A stretch of DNA of 64,000 bases. Origin: Aureococcus anophagefferens. Its lineage: Eukaryota > Sar > Pelagophyceae > Pelagomonadales > Pelagomonadaceae. Position 1 is the stretch's first letter, and each line of letters starts with the position of its first letter. The notes below the pieces were generated by a model that saw only the letters and a list, made by a program, of their open reading frames with translations, did not search any database and had not been told where the DNA came from. Shown in pieces: positions 7,501-15,697 of the stretch. The translations under genes were made by a program, and so were the position numbers. The DNA lies in contig NW_008705564.1 in assembly GCF_000186865.1 (NCBI RefSeq), forward strand, positions 358,474 through 422,473, in the 5' to 3' direction.

Positions 7501-10044
7501 GAGAACGCGACCTCGTTCTCGTGCTCGGCGTGCGACGTCGTGCCCGGCGGCTACTACTCGGACCCCGGTTCGACGGTCTGCGACATCTGCCTCGAGGACT
7601 ACTACTACGAGCCCTTCAGCGACCCGCTCCCGGAGGACTGCGGCGGCACCGGCCTGCTCCCGGAGGGCTGGTGCCGGCCCGGCGGCGACCGCCGCGGCCG
7701 GCCCGACGGCCTCTGCGTGGACTGCGCCGACGAGTTCGGGTCGTCCGAGGCCGACTGCCCGCAGGGGACCGTCATCGAGACCGTCGACGTGAAGAAGAAT
7801 TTCTACCGGCACCTCAATGTCGACACGGCGATCAAGCCGTGCCCCTGGCCGGGCGCGTGCGACGGAGGCAAGTACTGCGAGGAGCGGATGGCGGCCGGCC
7901 TCGCGGCGAACTGCACGGAGAGCGGCGACGACCTCTGCGCCAAGGGCTACTTCGGCCGCGCGTGCGCGCGCTGCTGGGACGAGGACAAGGGCCGCGAGAT
8001 GCTCAAGAAGCGCAAGGCCTACCACCTCGTCGTGCCGGGCATGATCTGCACGCGCTGCAAAAAGACGGGCAAACTCCGCGAGACGATCACGATCGTCGTC
8101 CTCGTCGTCGTGGCCGTGCTCGTCTTCGCCGTCACGGCCTTCTTCTCCCGCGTGCCGACGTCCGTCGAGGACGTCAAGAAGAAGCTCTTCAAGGCCATGG
8201 CCGTCGCGGACGTCCCGCTCGTCGACAAGACGGTGTCGGAGATCCTGCCGCACCCGGCGGACGCCGCCTTCGCGGGCCAGCGGCCCCTGAGCCCCGCGGA
8301 GCGCCACACCGTGTCCAAGGGCCTCAGGGTGAGCGGCACGACGGAGACGAAGATCACGCTCGCGTCGTCGCAGTCCGTCGGCGAGGACGCGTCCCCGAGC
8401 GCCGGCGGCGGGGACTCGACGACGGCGGGCTCGCCCGCGCTTTCGAAGCACGCCGTGTCGGCGCGGCGCGTGCCCGACGCGACGCCTCGACCGAAGCACA
8501 ACCGCGGCATGTCGCTGCGGTCGCTCCAGCTCGACATCTTCCGCGGCCTCGCGGACGGCCTCAAGAAGGGCGCGTCGCTCCGGGAGGTCCTCGAGAGCGA
8601 CCCGGACGCGCGGTCGATCCACGAGTCGGAGAACCCCGTCGCGGCCTTCAGGGACTACGTGCTCACGAACGGCCTGAACAACCTCAAGCGGTCCATCAGC
8701 GACGCCATGGTCATCCTCTACTACCGCCTCAAGATCAAGTGGCGCATGGGCGTCACGGCCATGCAGATCGTCTCGTCGACGACGTCGTCCTTCGACCTGC
8801 CGTGGCCGCCGGCGTTCGAGGCGCTGCTCAAATTCTTCCGCATCTTCATGCTCGACTTCTCCGCCATCCTGCCCGTGGACTGCCTGCGCGAGACGTCCTA
8901 CTACACCTCGCTCTACGCGACGTGCCTCGGACCGATCGTGCTCGTCTTCGCGTACTTCGTCTTCGCCTTCGTCGCGAACAAGTACACGCGGCGGACGGCG
9001 CAGCGCCGCGACAGCTTGCAAAGACAGGACACGTCGGCGCTGGGCGTGGCCGAGTGCGCGACGCCGGAGGCGCGGCGCCAGAGCGAGATGAAGGCCGGCC
9101 TCAAGTTCTCCTACGTCGCGGGCGTCGTCTTCGTCTGGTTCTTCGTCTTCCCGGCGTGCTCGGCGACGGCGCTCGCGTTCTGGCGCTGCGAGGGCGGCTG
9201 GGGCGACGGCCACACGTACCTGCTCGCGGACCTGAAGCTGCGCTGCGGCGGCGCGCGCTACGCGACGCACCAGATCTTCGCCGCGCTCATGGTCGTCGTC
9301 TGGCCCGTCGGCACGCCGCTCCTCTTCTTCGGCCTCATGTACCGGGTGCGCTACCGCGTGAACCCCTACGGCGCGTACATCGAGAAGATGGACAAGGCCG
9401 AGTTCAACGCGCGCACGAAGGTCGTCACGGAGGCGGACCTCGTCGTCGAGCAGTACAAGATGCTCTGGCTCGCCTACAAGTACGAGCTCTGGCACTTCGA
9501 GGTCGCGGTCGTCGTCCAGCGGCTCCTGCTGACGTGCATCACCGAGCTCGTGTACCCGGGGACGCAGATGAACATCATCTTCGCCATCATCGTCGTCCTG
9601 CTCTCCCTCAAGGTCTTCACCTACTACGAGCCCTACATGGACGTCACGGACAACGACCTCACGGAGATCTTCCACTGGGTCTTCGTCTGGCTCTTCGTCT
9701 CCGCGCTCATCATGACCTGCGAGCTCAACAAGCTGGTCATCGACGTCGCGCTCATGGCGAGCCTCCTCGCGGGCCTCGGGACGATCACCTACATGATGAT
9801 CTACGAGGTCCGCCGCGAGAAGAAGGCGATCCAATCCGCGAAGAAGCTCGCGCGGCGCTGGCTCTCGCGGTGGGGCCTCGCCCGGCCGCCGCGGCTGGAC
9901 GACCACTACACGGCCCACGACCCCGTCGCGCGCGAGCGCAAACGCGCCCTCGGCGGCAGCAGCAGCGTCTCCTTCTCCGACGCGCCGACGCCGCGGGCGA
10001 GCGACCGGCCGCCGGACTTCGCCGAAGGCGACGGCGAGGCCTGA
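4567..10044 (+). CDS. Giant receptor-like protein: TauA-type solute-binding domain, CUB/EGF ectodomain, multi-TM C-terminus
   Basis: This is a single 1825-codon frame without introns. A signal peptide (residues 1-19) is followed by a ~310-residue domain like bacterial TauA/SsuA periplasmic binding proteins (V-R-V-G-Y-F, G-D-L-D-I-A-F-L-G-S-N-P, S-E-A-L-V, G-S-T-T-H-Y, V-N-L-Q-P, I-D-G-A-F-I-W). Then come CUB-like domains (from ~386, ~540 and ~690) alternating with EGF-like Cys clusters (~506, ~660, ~855) and GCC2/GCC3-type Cys repeats (~900-1015). A first TM helix lies at ~1172-1193, then a long basic loop and further TM helices to ~1750. The C-terminal helices share motifs (F-P-A-C, Y-L-L-A-D, W-P-V-G-T-P, Y-R-V-N-P) with the protein at 15691-20058. 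The architecture suggests a surface sensor for taurine or another sulfonate-like ligand; function is inferred. Confidence 0.85.
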   Translation: MNRVVVALLGAGLAGFGRAETVRVGYFSEPQPFVAGIAREWFDTADDDFAFFNQQSGYWVNAKLDQGDLDIAFLGSNPFAVGAARGVAATSFYVQYVIGDSEALVMRRDGVESPLDLEGKTVGVPFGSTTHYHLAYTATLNPSVSFTQVNLQPGEIIERYDAGAIDGAFIWDAGVDAKNHIIDNGGFQMLSSGLYEVWGKPTSMVCVVSRRFLERRPDLVERFAGVYGRLDAAFDDQRGVCDSADAALWDPASEESLLASIALAHAGVNDAETRLDFKTKMEKNYLFRPPATQLTCDFLGDGSGCDAGFGPTIEAHAEFNFDMKELTAPVPSSSDLSSAAFYASNVDPTFLLNGLAAAPTLDELVALGKPVAPATAGSANRGDSTCGAATLAGSGTADDGAGGRPGTSYSNGLACSWTISGSGVAQVDFDVLKVWAGDAVSVYGGDAATGVLLARLSGLGAKAWPVFRYPGTITVLFETDGLDDGAYGKDFADGVSFAYDADAPPCGACGGHGACGGDGLCVCDAGYFGGDCSFSEHCLGHVPPSDAQTGTFKSGADALESGAAYGARSACRFAVRASPGDWVRFDVEYDVEDSYDYVTIAGAAGSDVALTGRGAAVVAVPVDGDGLATLSFDSDDFGQRSGFVAEWTVAPAACASDGDCVRGDCVAGTCDCEDGWAGYACSLDFCLPSNPYVAAARGIAYSQPPGVEAVPRNADCAWSAGLADPTNERAGTRLYFDAFDVERFEKTAGGTYDAVTVSRPDGAVVAGPLSLLRCRADYECDEKWMSGACVDDDRAPGFKYCAVKRTWELDTEDDLRIGFASDRNDIGAGGSPAFAGLKLHWYAVDRCPSSDLCLDLGGVCVDGECYCGGAQGEGACDCSCEPTGCAAGSFLDEADGTYLGCTPCPPGSELSEAQLADGLRTCQPCDVGYYAPDAGSHKCEPCAAGSYATDDPRDTDGIGTHPFTGAVACLPCPAGTYSENATSFSCSACDVVPGGYYSDPGSTVCDICLEDYYYEPFSDPLPEDCGGTGLLPEGWCRPGGDRRGRPDGLCVDCADEFGSSEADCPQGTVIETVDVKKNFYRHLNVDTAIKPCPWPGACDGGKYCEERMAAGLAANCTESGDDLCAKGYFGRACARCWDEDKGREMLKKRKAYHLVVPGMICTRCKKTGKLRETITIVVLVVVAVLVFAVTAFFSRVPTSVEDVKKKLFKAMAVADVPLVDKTVSEILPHPADAAFAGQRPLSPAERHTVSKGLRVSGTTETKITLASSQSVGEDASPSAGGGDSTTAGSPALSKHAVSARRVPDATPRPKHNRGMSLRSLQLDIFRGLADGLKKGASLREVLESDPDARSIHESENPVAAFRDYVLTNGLNNLKRSISDAMVILYYRLKIKWRMGVTAMQIVSSTTSSFDLPWPPAFEALLKFFRIFMLDFSAILPVDCLRETSYYTSLYATCLGPIVLVFAYFVFAFVANKYTRRTAQRRDSLQRQDTSALGVAECATPEARRQSEMKAGLKFSYVAGVVFVWFFVFPACSATALAFWRCEGGWGDGHTYLLADLKLRCGGARYATHQIFAALMVVVWPVGTPLLFFGLMYRVRYRVNPYGAYIEKMDKAEFNARTKVVTEADLVVEQYKMLWLAYKYELWHFEVAVVVQRLLLTCITELVYPGTQMNIIFAIIVVLLSLKVFTYYEPYMDVTDNDLTEIFHWVFVWLFVSALIMTCELNKLVIDVALMASLLAGLGTITYMMIYEVRREKKAIQSAKKLARRWLSRWGLARPPRLDDHYTAHDPVARERKRALGGSSSVSFSDAPTPRASDRPPDFAEGDGEA

Positions 10045-10225
10045 CGCGGCGGCTCCCGTTCCCCTCCCCCCGCCCCCACGCGTGTCCACCCCCGCCCCCG
10101 CACCCAAGAATGCGACCCTCCCCTGTTACATCACGACACGCGAAGAACTCCCGGGGCGCGCGTCCTCTTGAGGTGAAGGCTGCGACCACCCCAGGACCAC
10201 CCGAAGGCTACCCGACTGCGAAGCC

Positions 10226-11967
10226 ATGCGCTGCGCCGCCCTTGCACCGCACTTGCACACTTCGAGAATCTCGATTTCTGCGATGTTGCGCTCCATGCGT
10301 CGCATCCCGGCCCGCCCGCCGCGCCTGGCGCGCCGCCGCGCGTCGTCGTCGTCGCTGCTCCAGGAGCCGCCGCCCTACGAGCACCCGGCGGTCGCGCGCG
10401 CCTGGTCCCGGGGCGTCGACGCCCACGTCGCCGCGGACAAGCGGACTTTGTGGCACCCCTACACGTCCATGGCGGCGCCCGCGCCGGCGCTCGCCGTGGC
10501 GCGCGCGTCGGGCGTCACGTTGGAGCTCGAGTGCGGCGCGAGGCTCGTCGACGGCATGAGCAGCTGGTGGGCCTGCGTCCACGGCTACGGCGTGCCGGAG
10601 CTCGACGGCGCCGCCCACGACCAGCTCTCGCGGATGTCGCACGTCATGTTCGGCGGCCTGACGCACCGGCCCGCCGTGGCCCTCGGCGACGCGCTCGTGG
10701 ACGTCGCGCCGGCGGGCCTCGAGAAGGTCTTCCTCTGCGACAGCGGGTCCGTGGCCGTCGAGGTCGCGTTGAAGATGGCCGCGCAGTACTGGCGCGGCCG
10801 CGGCCGGCCGGCGAGGACGCGCGTCGTCGCGCTCCGCGGCGGCTACCACGGCGACACCTTCGGGGCCATGGCCGTCTGCGACCCGGACACGGGCATGCAC
10901 GCCGCCTTCGGGGGCGCCGTCGCCGCGCAGCTCCACGCGCCGCGGCCCCCGGCCGCGGGGTCGCCGGTCGCGGCGGTCGACGGCGCGGTCGCGGCGCTGG
11001 ACGCCCTAATCGGGGCGCACGCCGACGAGGTCGGCGCGTTGATCCTGGAGCCCCTGGTCCAGGGCGCCGGCGGCATGTTCTTCTACGACCCGGCGTACCT
11101 CCGCGGCGCCAAGGCCGTCTGCGAGACGCACGACGTCCTGTTCGTCGCCGACGAGATCGCGACGGGCTTCGGGCGCGCGGGCCGGGGCCACGCCTTCGCC
11201 TGCGACCGGGCGGGCGTGGCGCCCGACATCATGTGCGTCGGCAAGGCGCTCACGGGCGGCTACTGCACGCTCGGAGCGACGCTCGCGACGGCGGAGGTCG
11301 CCGCGGGCGTGTCCGCGGCGCCCGCGGGCGGGCCGCCGCTGCCCCTCATGCACGGGCCGACCTTCATGGCGAACCCCCTGGCCTGCGCCATCGCCGGCGC
11401 GTCGCTGTCGCTCCTCTTCCGGCCCGACGCGGCCGGCGCGCCCTGGTGGCGGGCGCCAGGGCAGGACAAGAGTGATTCAACGTCGCTTCAACGTGAGTGT
11501 TCCGCGCGCGCGCGTTCTGGAAAAAGCATCCACGCTTCGAGACCGTTCCGAGAGATGATCGCTCGTCCAAAAATCAGCCGAAACGAGTGGAAACCGGCCG
11601 AGCTAGGAGCCTTTGAAGTTGGGAATTTCGCACTCTTGTCCTGCCCAGGCGGGCGCGCGTCGACGCCATCGAGGCCCAGCTCGCGGCCGAGCTCGCGCCG
11701 GCGGCGGCGCTCCCGGCCGTCGCCGACGTGCGCGTCCTCGGCGCCATCGGCGTCGTCGAGCTCCACCGGCCCCTCGACGCCGCGGCCGTGTCCGCGGCCT
11801 GCGTCGACCTCGGCGTCTGGCTCCGGCCCTTCGGCCGGAACCTCTACACCATGCCGCCCTACGTCGCCGAGCCCGCCGACATTGCCAAGATCGCGGGCGC
11901 CATGCGCTGGATCGCCGAGCACCTCGCCGACGCGCCGGAGGAAGTGCCGGAGGAGGAGTCGGCCTAA
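10226..11967 (+). CDS. BIOA: Adenosylmethionine-8-amino-7-oxononanoate aminotransferase (biotin synthesis)
   Basis: Exons are 10226-11448 and 11649-11967, split by a family A introner; the total is a multiple of three. The protein carries BioA blocks: L-W-H-P-Y-T-S-M near the start, S-S-W-W, D-S-G-S-V-A-V-E-V-A-L-K, G-G-Y-H-G-D-T, F-V-A-D-E-I-A-T-G-F-G-R and the PLP-lysine segment V-G-K-A-L-T-G-G-Y. It converts 7-keto-8-aminopelargonate to 7,8-diaminopelargonate using SAM. The first ATG (10226) or the one at 10283 could be used; the latter gives an Arg/Ser-rich mitochondrial-type leader. Unlike the plant and fungal BIO3-BIO1 fusions there is no dethiobiotin synthetase part. Confidence 0.93.
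11449..11648 (+). mobile_element. Introner element, family A copy 2, inside BIOA
   Basis: This 200 bp GC-AG intron has target duplication GCGGGCGC on both sides (11449-11456 and 11649-11656). Its ends are CAGGGCAGGACAAGAG and the complement of CTGGGCAGGACAAGAG. Orientation is F. Removing one duplication plus the element rebuilds the ancestral W-W-R-A-R-V frame exactly. Confidence 0.95.
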
Positions 11968-11991
11968 GTTTTTTTTCTCGAGCCAACTTGA

Positions 11992-12972
11992 AGTCCCAAT
12001 TTGAAGGTCAGCGAGGCTCGATCTTCTTCGATCGGGGCTGCGGGCCCCAAGCGCTCGACGACGACGCCGACGGAGGCCGCCGGCGCGAGCGTGCTGCCGG
12101 CGACCTTCCGCGTCGCGTCGCTCGACGCGTCCTTCGCCGTCGAGTACGGCCTCTGGCTCGTCGCCCTCTTCCCCTTTTTGCTGCCCTGGGCCGCGTGGCA
12201 CGCCGCGCGGGGCACGCTCGTCGAGGCGCTGTTCCCGGCGTCCTGGGAGGCGGATTTCGTCGCGCGCCTCGCGGCCTGTGGCGGCCTCTGGCTCTCGAGC
12301 TACGGCCTCGCGTTTTGCGTCTACCGCGGCGCGCGGTGCTTCGCGCGAGGTCGCGCGGCCAAGTACGACCCGCGGGTCCCCGGGTGGCGCTTCGTCGCGG
12401 GCGAGGCCCTGCGCAGCGCCGGGGGCATCGCCGTCCTCGCGGCCATGCAGGTCGCCGTCGCGGCGCGCGCCCGCGGCGCCGGGGCCGCGGCCGTCCCGCC
12501 GGGGCCGCGCCTCGCCGCGGGCGCCGCGGTCGTCGCGCTCTGGGCCGACTTGCATTTCTACGCGACCCACCGGCTCCTGCACACGCCGGCGCTCTTCCGC
12601 GCGATCCACAAGACGCACCACAGGAGCCACAACGTCGACCCGTTCTCGGGCCTGTCGATGCACCCGCTCGAGCACCTGCTCTACTTCTCCGCGCTCCTGC
12701 TGCCGGGCGCGCCGCTCTGGGTGACGAACCTCATCTCGATCGCCATGGTCGTGAACCCCATCCCCGCGCACCTCGGCTACGGGCCCCTGGACCGGCACCA
12801 CTGGGACCACCACACGAGGTTCAACTGGAACTTCGGGAGCTCGATGCTCTGGGACGTGCTCCTGGGCACCGCGGCGCCGAAGCGCGGCGCCTCCCTCTCC
12901 GCGGCCGCGGCGGCGCGGGCGGCGGAGGCCCGGAACCAGCGCGCGCTCTGCGTCGGCGCCGCGGACGAATAA
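11992..12972 (+). CDS. Fatty acid hydroxylase/sterol desaturase superfamily membrane protein
   Basis: The frame opens after a stop at 11989-11991 and reads to TAA at 12970-12972, ~320 residues. Hydrophobic segments lie near residues 45-65, 85-105 and 150-180. The diiron histidine boxes H-R-L-L-H (~189), H-K-T-H-H (~202) and H-H-W-D-H-H (~265) identify the superfamily, which hydroxylates or desaturates sterols, sphingolipids or carotenoids. The substrate cannot be told. No ATG precedes the first TM helix in this frame, and BIOA's stop is only ~25 bp upstream. The first exon is therefore missing, a non-ATG start is used, or the transcript is joined to BIOA. Confidence 0.8.
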   Translation, partial: SPNLKVSEARSSSIGAAGPKRSTTTPTEAAGASVLPATFRVASLDASFAVEYGLWLVALFPFLLPWAAWHAARGTLVEALFPASWEADFVARLAACGGLWLSSYGLAFCVYRGARCFARGRAAKYDPRVPGWRFVAGEALRSAGGIAVLAAMQVAVAARARGAGAAAVPPGPRLAAGAAVVALWADLHFYATHRLLHTPALFRAIHKTHHRSHNVDPFSGLSMHPLEHLLYFSALLLPGAPLWVTNLISIAMVVNPIPAHLGYGPLDRHHWDHHTRFNWNFGSSMLWDVLLGTAAPKRGASLSAAAAARAAEARNQRALCVGAADE

Positions 12973-13079
12973 AGGTCTCACGGTGAAGGACACCTTGAAG
13001 GACAACCGTGCCCTCGATAAACCTTCGGGGCTGGACAACTCGTGGACAGGGTGTTCGCGTGCCCGGGCAGCCCCGAGCC

Positions 13080-14279
13080 ATGGCGGCCCCGACGTGGCGG
13101 TTCAAGAAGGCGAGCGGCGAGAGCTGCGACCCGCCGCCGCCGCCGGAGCCCGAGCCCGAGGGCCTCTTCCCGGCGCTCGACGGGTCGGAGCTCGCGTCCT
13201 TCTTCCTCTGCTGCAGCGCCGAGGAGACCCGCGGCCTCCTGGACCCGCGGCAGGCGACGCTCGAGTTCGAGCCCGGGCCGCCGCACTCGCCGCCGGGGAC
13301 GCGCGTCCGCAAGCAGGCCGGCCCGGGCGCCGCGACGGCCGGAAGCGGCGAACCGACGTACCTCCAGAGCGCGCTCGAAAGCCTCTACGGCGGGGACCCG
13401 CCGCCCGAGCGGCGGCGGCCGCCGCCGCTGGACACGGAGGCCCTGGGCCGCCGCGCCGCGACGGACTCGCCGCCCGTGCGGCCCAAGGCGAAGCGGCGGA
13501 GCCGGAGCCAGCGGCCGCCCGGCGGCGCCGCGCCCGCGACGCCCCGGACGCCCGCGCGGCGCCTCCGCGGCGCGAGCCGCGAGTCGAACGACGTGTCGCC
13601 CCCGCGCCGGAGCCGGAGCGCGGGGCCCGGCATCCTCGCGCCCGCGCCGGCGCCCGCGCCGCCCGCCGACGCCGGCGCCGGCGCGCGCGCGCCGCCGAAC
13701 ACGCCGACGCCCTTAGAAGCGCCGCCGCCGGCGCCCCCGCCGCCGCCGAACACGCCGACGCCTTTAGAAGCGCCGCCGCCGGTCGCGCCGCCGCCGAACA
13801 CGCCGACGAGCGCGCGCCGCTCCCTGTCGCCCAAGCCCCTGCCGCCGGCGCACGTGGGCAACGACGAGCTCCGCGACAAGCTCGAGGCGCGCCGCCGCCT
13901 CTCCGAGGGCGCGCCGCCTCCCGTCGTCGACGCGACGTGTGCGCCCCCGAAGCAGGCGACGCCGCCGCCGTCGCCCACGCGCGACGCCCTCGCGGAGCGG
14001 CGCGCGTCCCTCGCGGCCGACGACGACGACGACGACGACGCGCCGGTGGCCGCCGTCGCCGCGCTCGACGACGCCCGGGCCTGCGCGTCGCGAGCGTCGG
14101 ACGGCGCGGCCGCCTACGTCGCGGCGCAGCGCGCGCCCGAGGCCGCCGCGCGCCGCGCGAGCGCCGCGGACGACGCCGCGGCCTGCGCGGAGCGGAAGTC
14201 GGGCGGAGGCGGAAACCTACGCGAAGCGGGCCGCCGTCGCGGCCTACGCGCCGTCCCTCGCGTCCCTCTTCTAACCTGA
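13080..14279 (+). CDS. Proline-rich disordered protein of unknown function
   Basis: The ATG at 13080 is the first in frame; ~399 aa to 14279. The product is mostly Pro/Ala/Arg-rich and disordered, with three copies of a P-P-N-T-P-T motif (~residues 207-250), a charged helix N-D-E-L-R-D-K-L-E-A-R-R, an Asp7 run (~320) and a helical Ala-rich end. Around 14200 the natural continuation appears to be in the next frame (A-E-A-E-T-Y-A-K-R, stop at 14274). An indel or a short intron may therefore change the last ~25 residues. No family recognised. Confidence 0.6.
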   Translation: MAAPTWRFKKASGESCDPPPPPEPEPEGLFPALDGSELASFFLCCSAEETRGLLDPRQATLEFEPGPPHSPPGTRVRKQAGPGAATAGSGEPTYLQSALESLYGGDPPPERRRPPPLDTEALGRRAATDSPPVRPKAKRRSRSQRPPGGAAPATPRTPARRLRGASRESNDVSPPRRSRSAGPGILAPAPAPAPPADAGAGARAPPNTPTPLEAPPPAPPPPPNTPTPLEAPPPVAPPPNTPTSARRSLSPKPLPPAHVGNDELRDKLEARRRLSEGAPPPVVDATCAPPKQATPPPSPTRDALAERRASLAADDDDDDDAPVAAVAALDDARACASRASDGAAAYVAAQRAPEAAARRASAADDAAACAERKSGGGGNLREAGRRRGLRAVPRVPLLT

Positions 14280-14296
14280 TGCATTGCAAGCGCATG

Positions 14297-15181
14297 TCAT
14301 TTAACAGGCGGCCAGAGCGGCGTGCCCATGCCGAGCTTCTTGTCGTCCGCGTCGAGGAGCGACCGCAGGGCCCGGCGGATCTCCGCGCGCTGCTCGCCGT
14401 CGTAGCCCCACTTGTCGAGGAAGTCGCGCCACTCGCGGTCCGGGTTCGGCTCCCCGGCGAGCAGCTTCTCCAGGTCGTCGAGGCCGTCGTCGTCGCCGTC
14501 GCCGGCGGCGGCCGCGAGCGCGGCGACGGCGTCGCGGAGCCCGGCCATGTCGTCCAGCAACGCGGCGACGAGCGCGGACGACCGCGCGCCGGTCTCGCGG
14601 CTCGCCGCGGCGAGGTCCGCGTGGCCCCGGGCGTCGTGGGCGAGGGCCGTCGCCGCCGACATGGCGACGTTCATGACGCAGAGCCTCAAATTCGGCTCCG
14701 GCTTCGCCGCGATCGCTTCCAGCAGCGCGGGCTCGACGGCCGGGCTGAAGAGCGCGCCGAACTCGGGCGACGTCAGCAGGACCACGAACCAGCCCCGGGC
14801 GCCCGACGTCGTCGAGATGAGGTCGTCCAGCAGGTCGCGCGCGTCGTCGCCCAATCGTTCCCCCTCCCGCCGGCAGCGCTCGAGCTCGCGGCCGAGCTCG
14901 ACGGAGATGGCCTGCGACTCCTCGAAGGACGCGTGGCGCTTGCGCCGCCGCTTCTCCCGCGCCGGCGACAGGCGCTTGCCCCACTTGCGGCCCTCGCCGG
15001 GGCGGAAGCTGAAGGACTCGAGCTCCGCGCGGATGCGCTTCTCCTCCTCCAGATCGCTCGACTCCGGGGGCGCCGCCGCCGCGACGCGGATTCGCCCGCG
15101 GCGCGCAACGGGGACGGGCCCGACGAGCGCGAACGCCACGGCCGGCAAGCACCACCACCGAATGGCGCGTGCGGCGGCCAT
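14297..15181 (-). CDS. Probable plastid-targeted protein of unknown function
   Basis: The 294 aa product has an N-terminal hydrophobic leader (residues ~6-22) with an A-V-A/F-A junction, like the ASAFAP-type site of secondary plastids. An Arg-rich transit-like stretch follows, then a soluble helical domain. A conserved-looking core lies at residues ~140-185 (L-L-T-S-P-E-F, A-V-E-P-A-L-L-E-A-I, P-E-P-N). No enzyme motif is visible. The gene converges on the proline-rich protein, with stops about 20 bp apart. Confidence 0.65.
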   Translation of the reverse strand: MAAARAIRWWCLPAVAFALVGPVPVARRGRIRVAAAAPPESSDLEEEKRIRAELESFSFRPGEGRKWGKRLSPAREKRRRKRHASFEESQAISVELGRELERCRREGERLGDDARDLLDDLISTTSGARGWFVVLLTSPEFGALFSPAVEPALLEAIAAKPEPNLRLCVMNVAMSAATALAHDARGHADLAAASRETGARSSALVAALLDDMAGLRDAVAALAAAAGDGDDDGLDDLEKLLAGEPNPDREWRDFLDKWGYDGEQRAEIRRALRSLLDADDKKLGMGTPLWPPVK

Positions 15182-15235
15182 GCCTCTCGTGCGTGGCCCG
15201 AGGTCGGTGGCGACGGCACGTTGAAGCGCGCCACT

Positions 15236-15697
15236 TTACGTGCCCGCCTCCCCTCGTCGGGCCGCCGCCGCGACGGCGTCGAGCTTCGCCGCGAGCTCCG
15301 CGAACCGTTCGCCGACCGTGGCCTCGAGGCGGTCGAGCTTCGCGTCGAGCCGCTTCTGCCGCTCCGCGAGGCCCTCGTCGCCGCGCGAGACGATGCGCTC
15401 GATCTCGCCGATGCGGCCGAGGTACTCGTCGTCGTCGGCCCTGACGTCGGGCGTCGCGAGGAGCCGCTCGGGCGTCGTCGCCGCGGCCGCGGCGTCGCCG
15501 CCGAGCCGGCGCGCGCCGAGGCGGACGCCCGCGTAGGCGAGCGTCAGCGGCGAGAACACCGTCGCCGCGCAGAGCAGGAAGAGGCACCCCGCGGCGCCGT
15601 AGCCGTCGCGCGAGGACACGAAGTGGCGCGCGCCGCCGATGCGCCTGGCCGTCCCGTCGGCCCGCGACTCGCGGCTCGAGAGCAGCAAGCTCAGCAT
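15236..15697 (-). CDS. Small membrane-anchored coiled-coil protein or C-terminal exon of the upstream receptor
   Basis: The 153-codon frame has one TM helix (residues ~34-58) and a C-terminal coiled coil with heptads (about residues 92-145). Its ATG overlaps the stop of the receptor at 15691 in the string ATGCTGA. In a eukaryote that tight overlap suggests either an alternative last exon of the receptor or a model break, not a bicistronic unit. No family recognised. Confidence 0.4.
   Translation of the reverse strand: MLSLLLSSRESRADGTARRIGGARHFVSSRDGYGAAGCLFLLCAATVFSPLTLAYAGVRLGARRLGGDAAAAATTPERLLATPDVRADDDEYLGRIGEIERIVSRGDEGLAERQKRLDAKLDRLEATVGERFAELAAKLDAVAAAARRGEAGT

Noticed and set aside
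7075..10107. A 1010-codon open frame on the minus strand opposite the TauA-type receptor
   Set aside because: Arg/Glu/Val/Asp-rich composition is the antisense shadow of a high-GC3 gene. The plus strand has clear domains across the same bases. The long antisense frames at 30792-32417 and 17098-19755 were dropped for the same reason.
11449..11648. Introner donor placed at the internal GTGATT rather than in the target duplication
   Set aside because: That choice leaves inverted-repeat sequence in the mRNA, breaks the frame in SQD2 and is absent in R-oriented copies. The target-derived donor works for all eleven.
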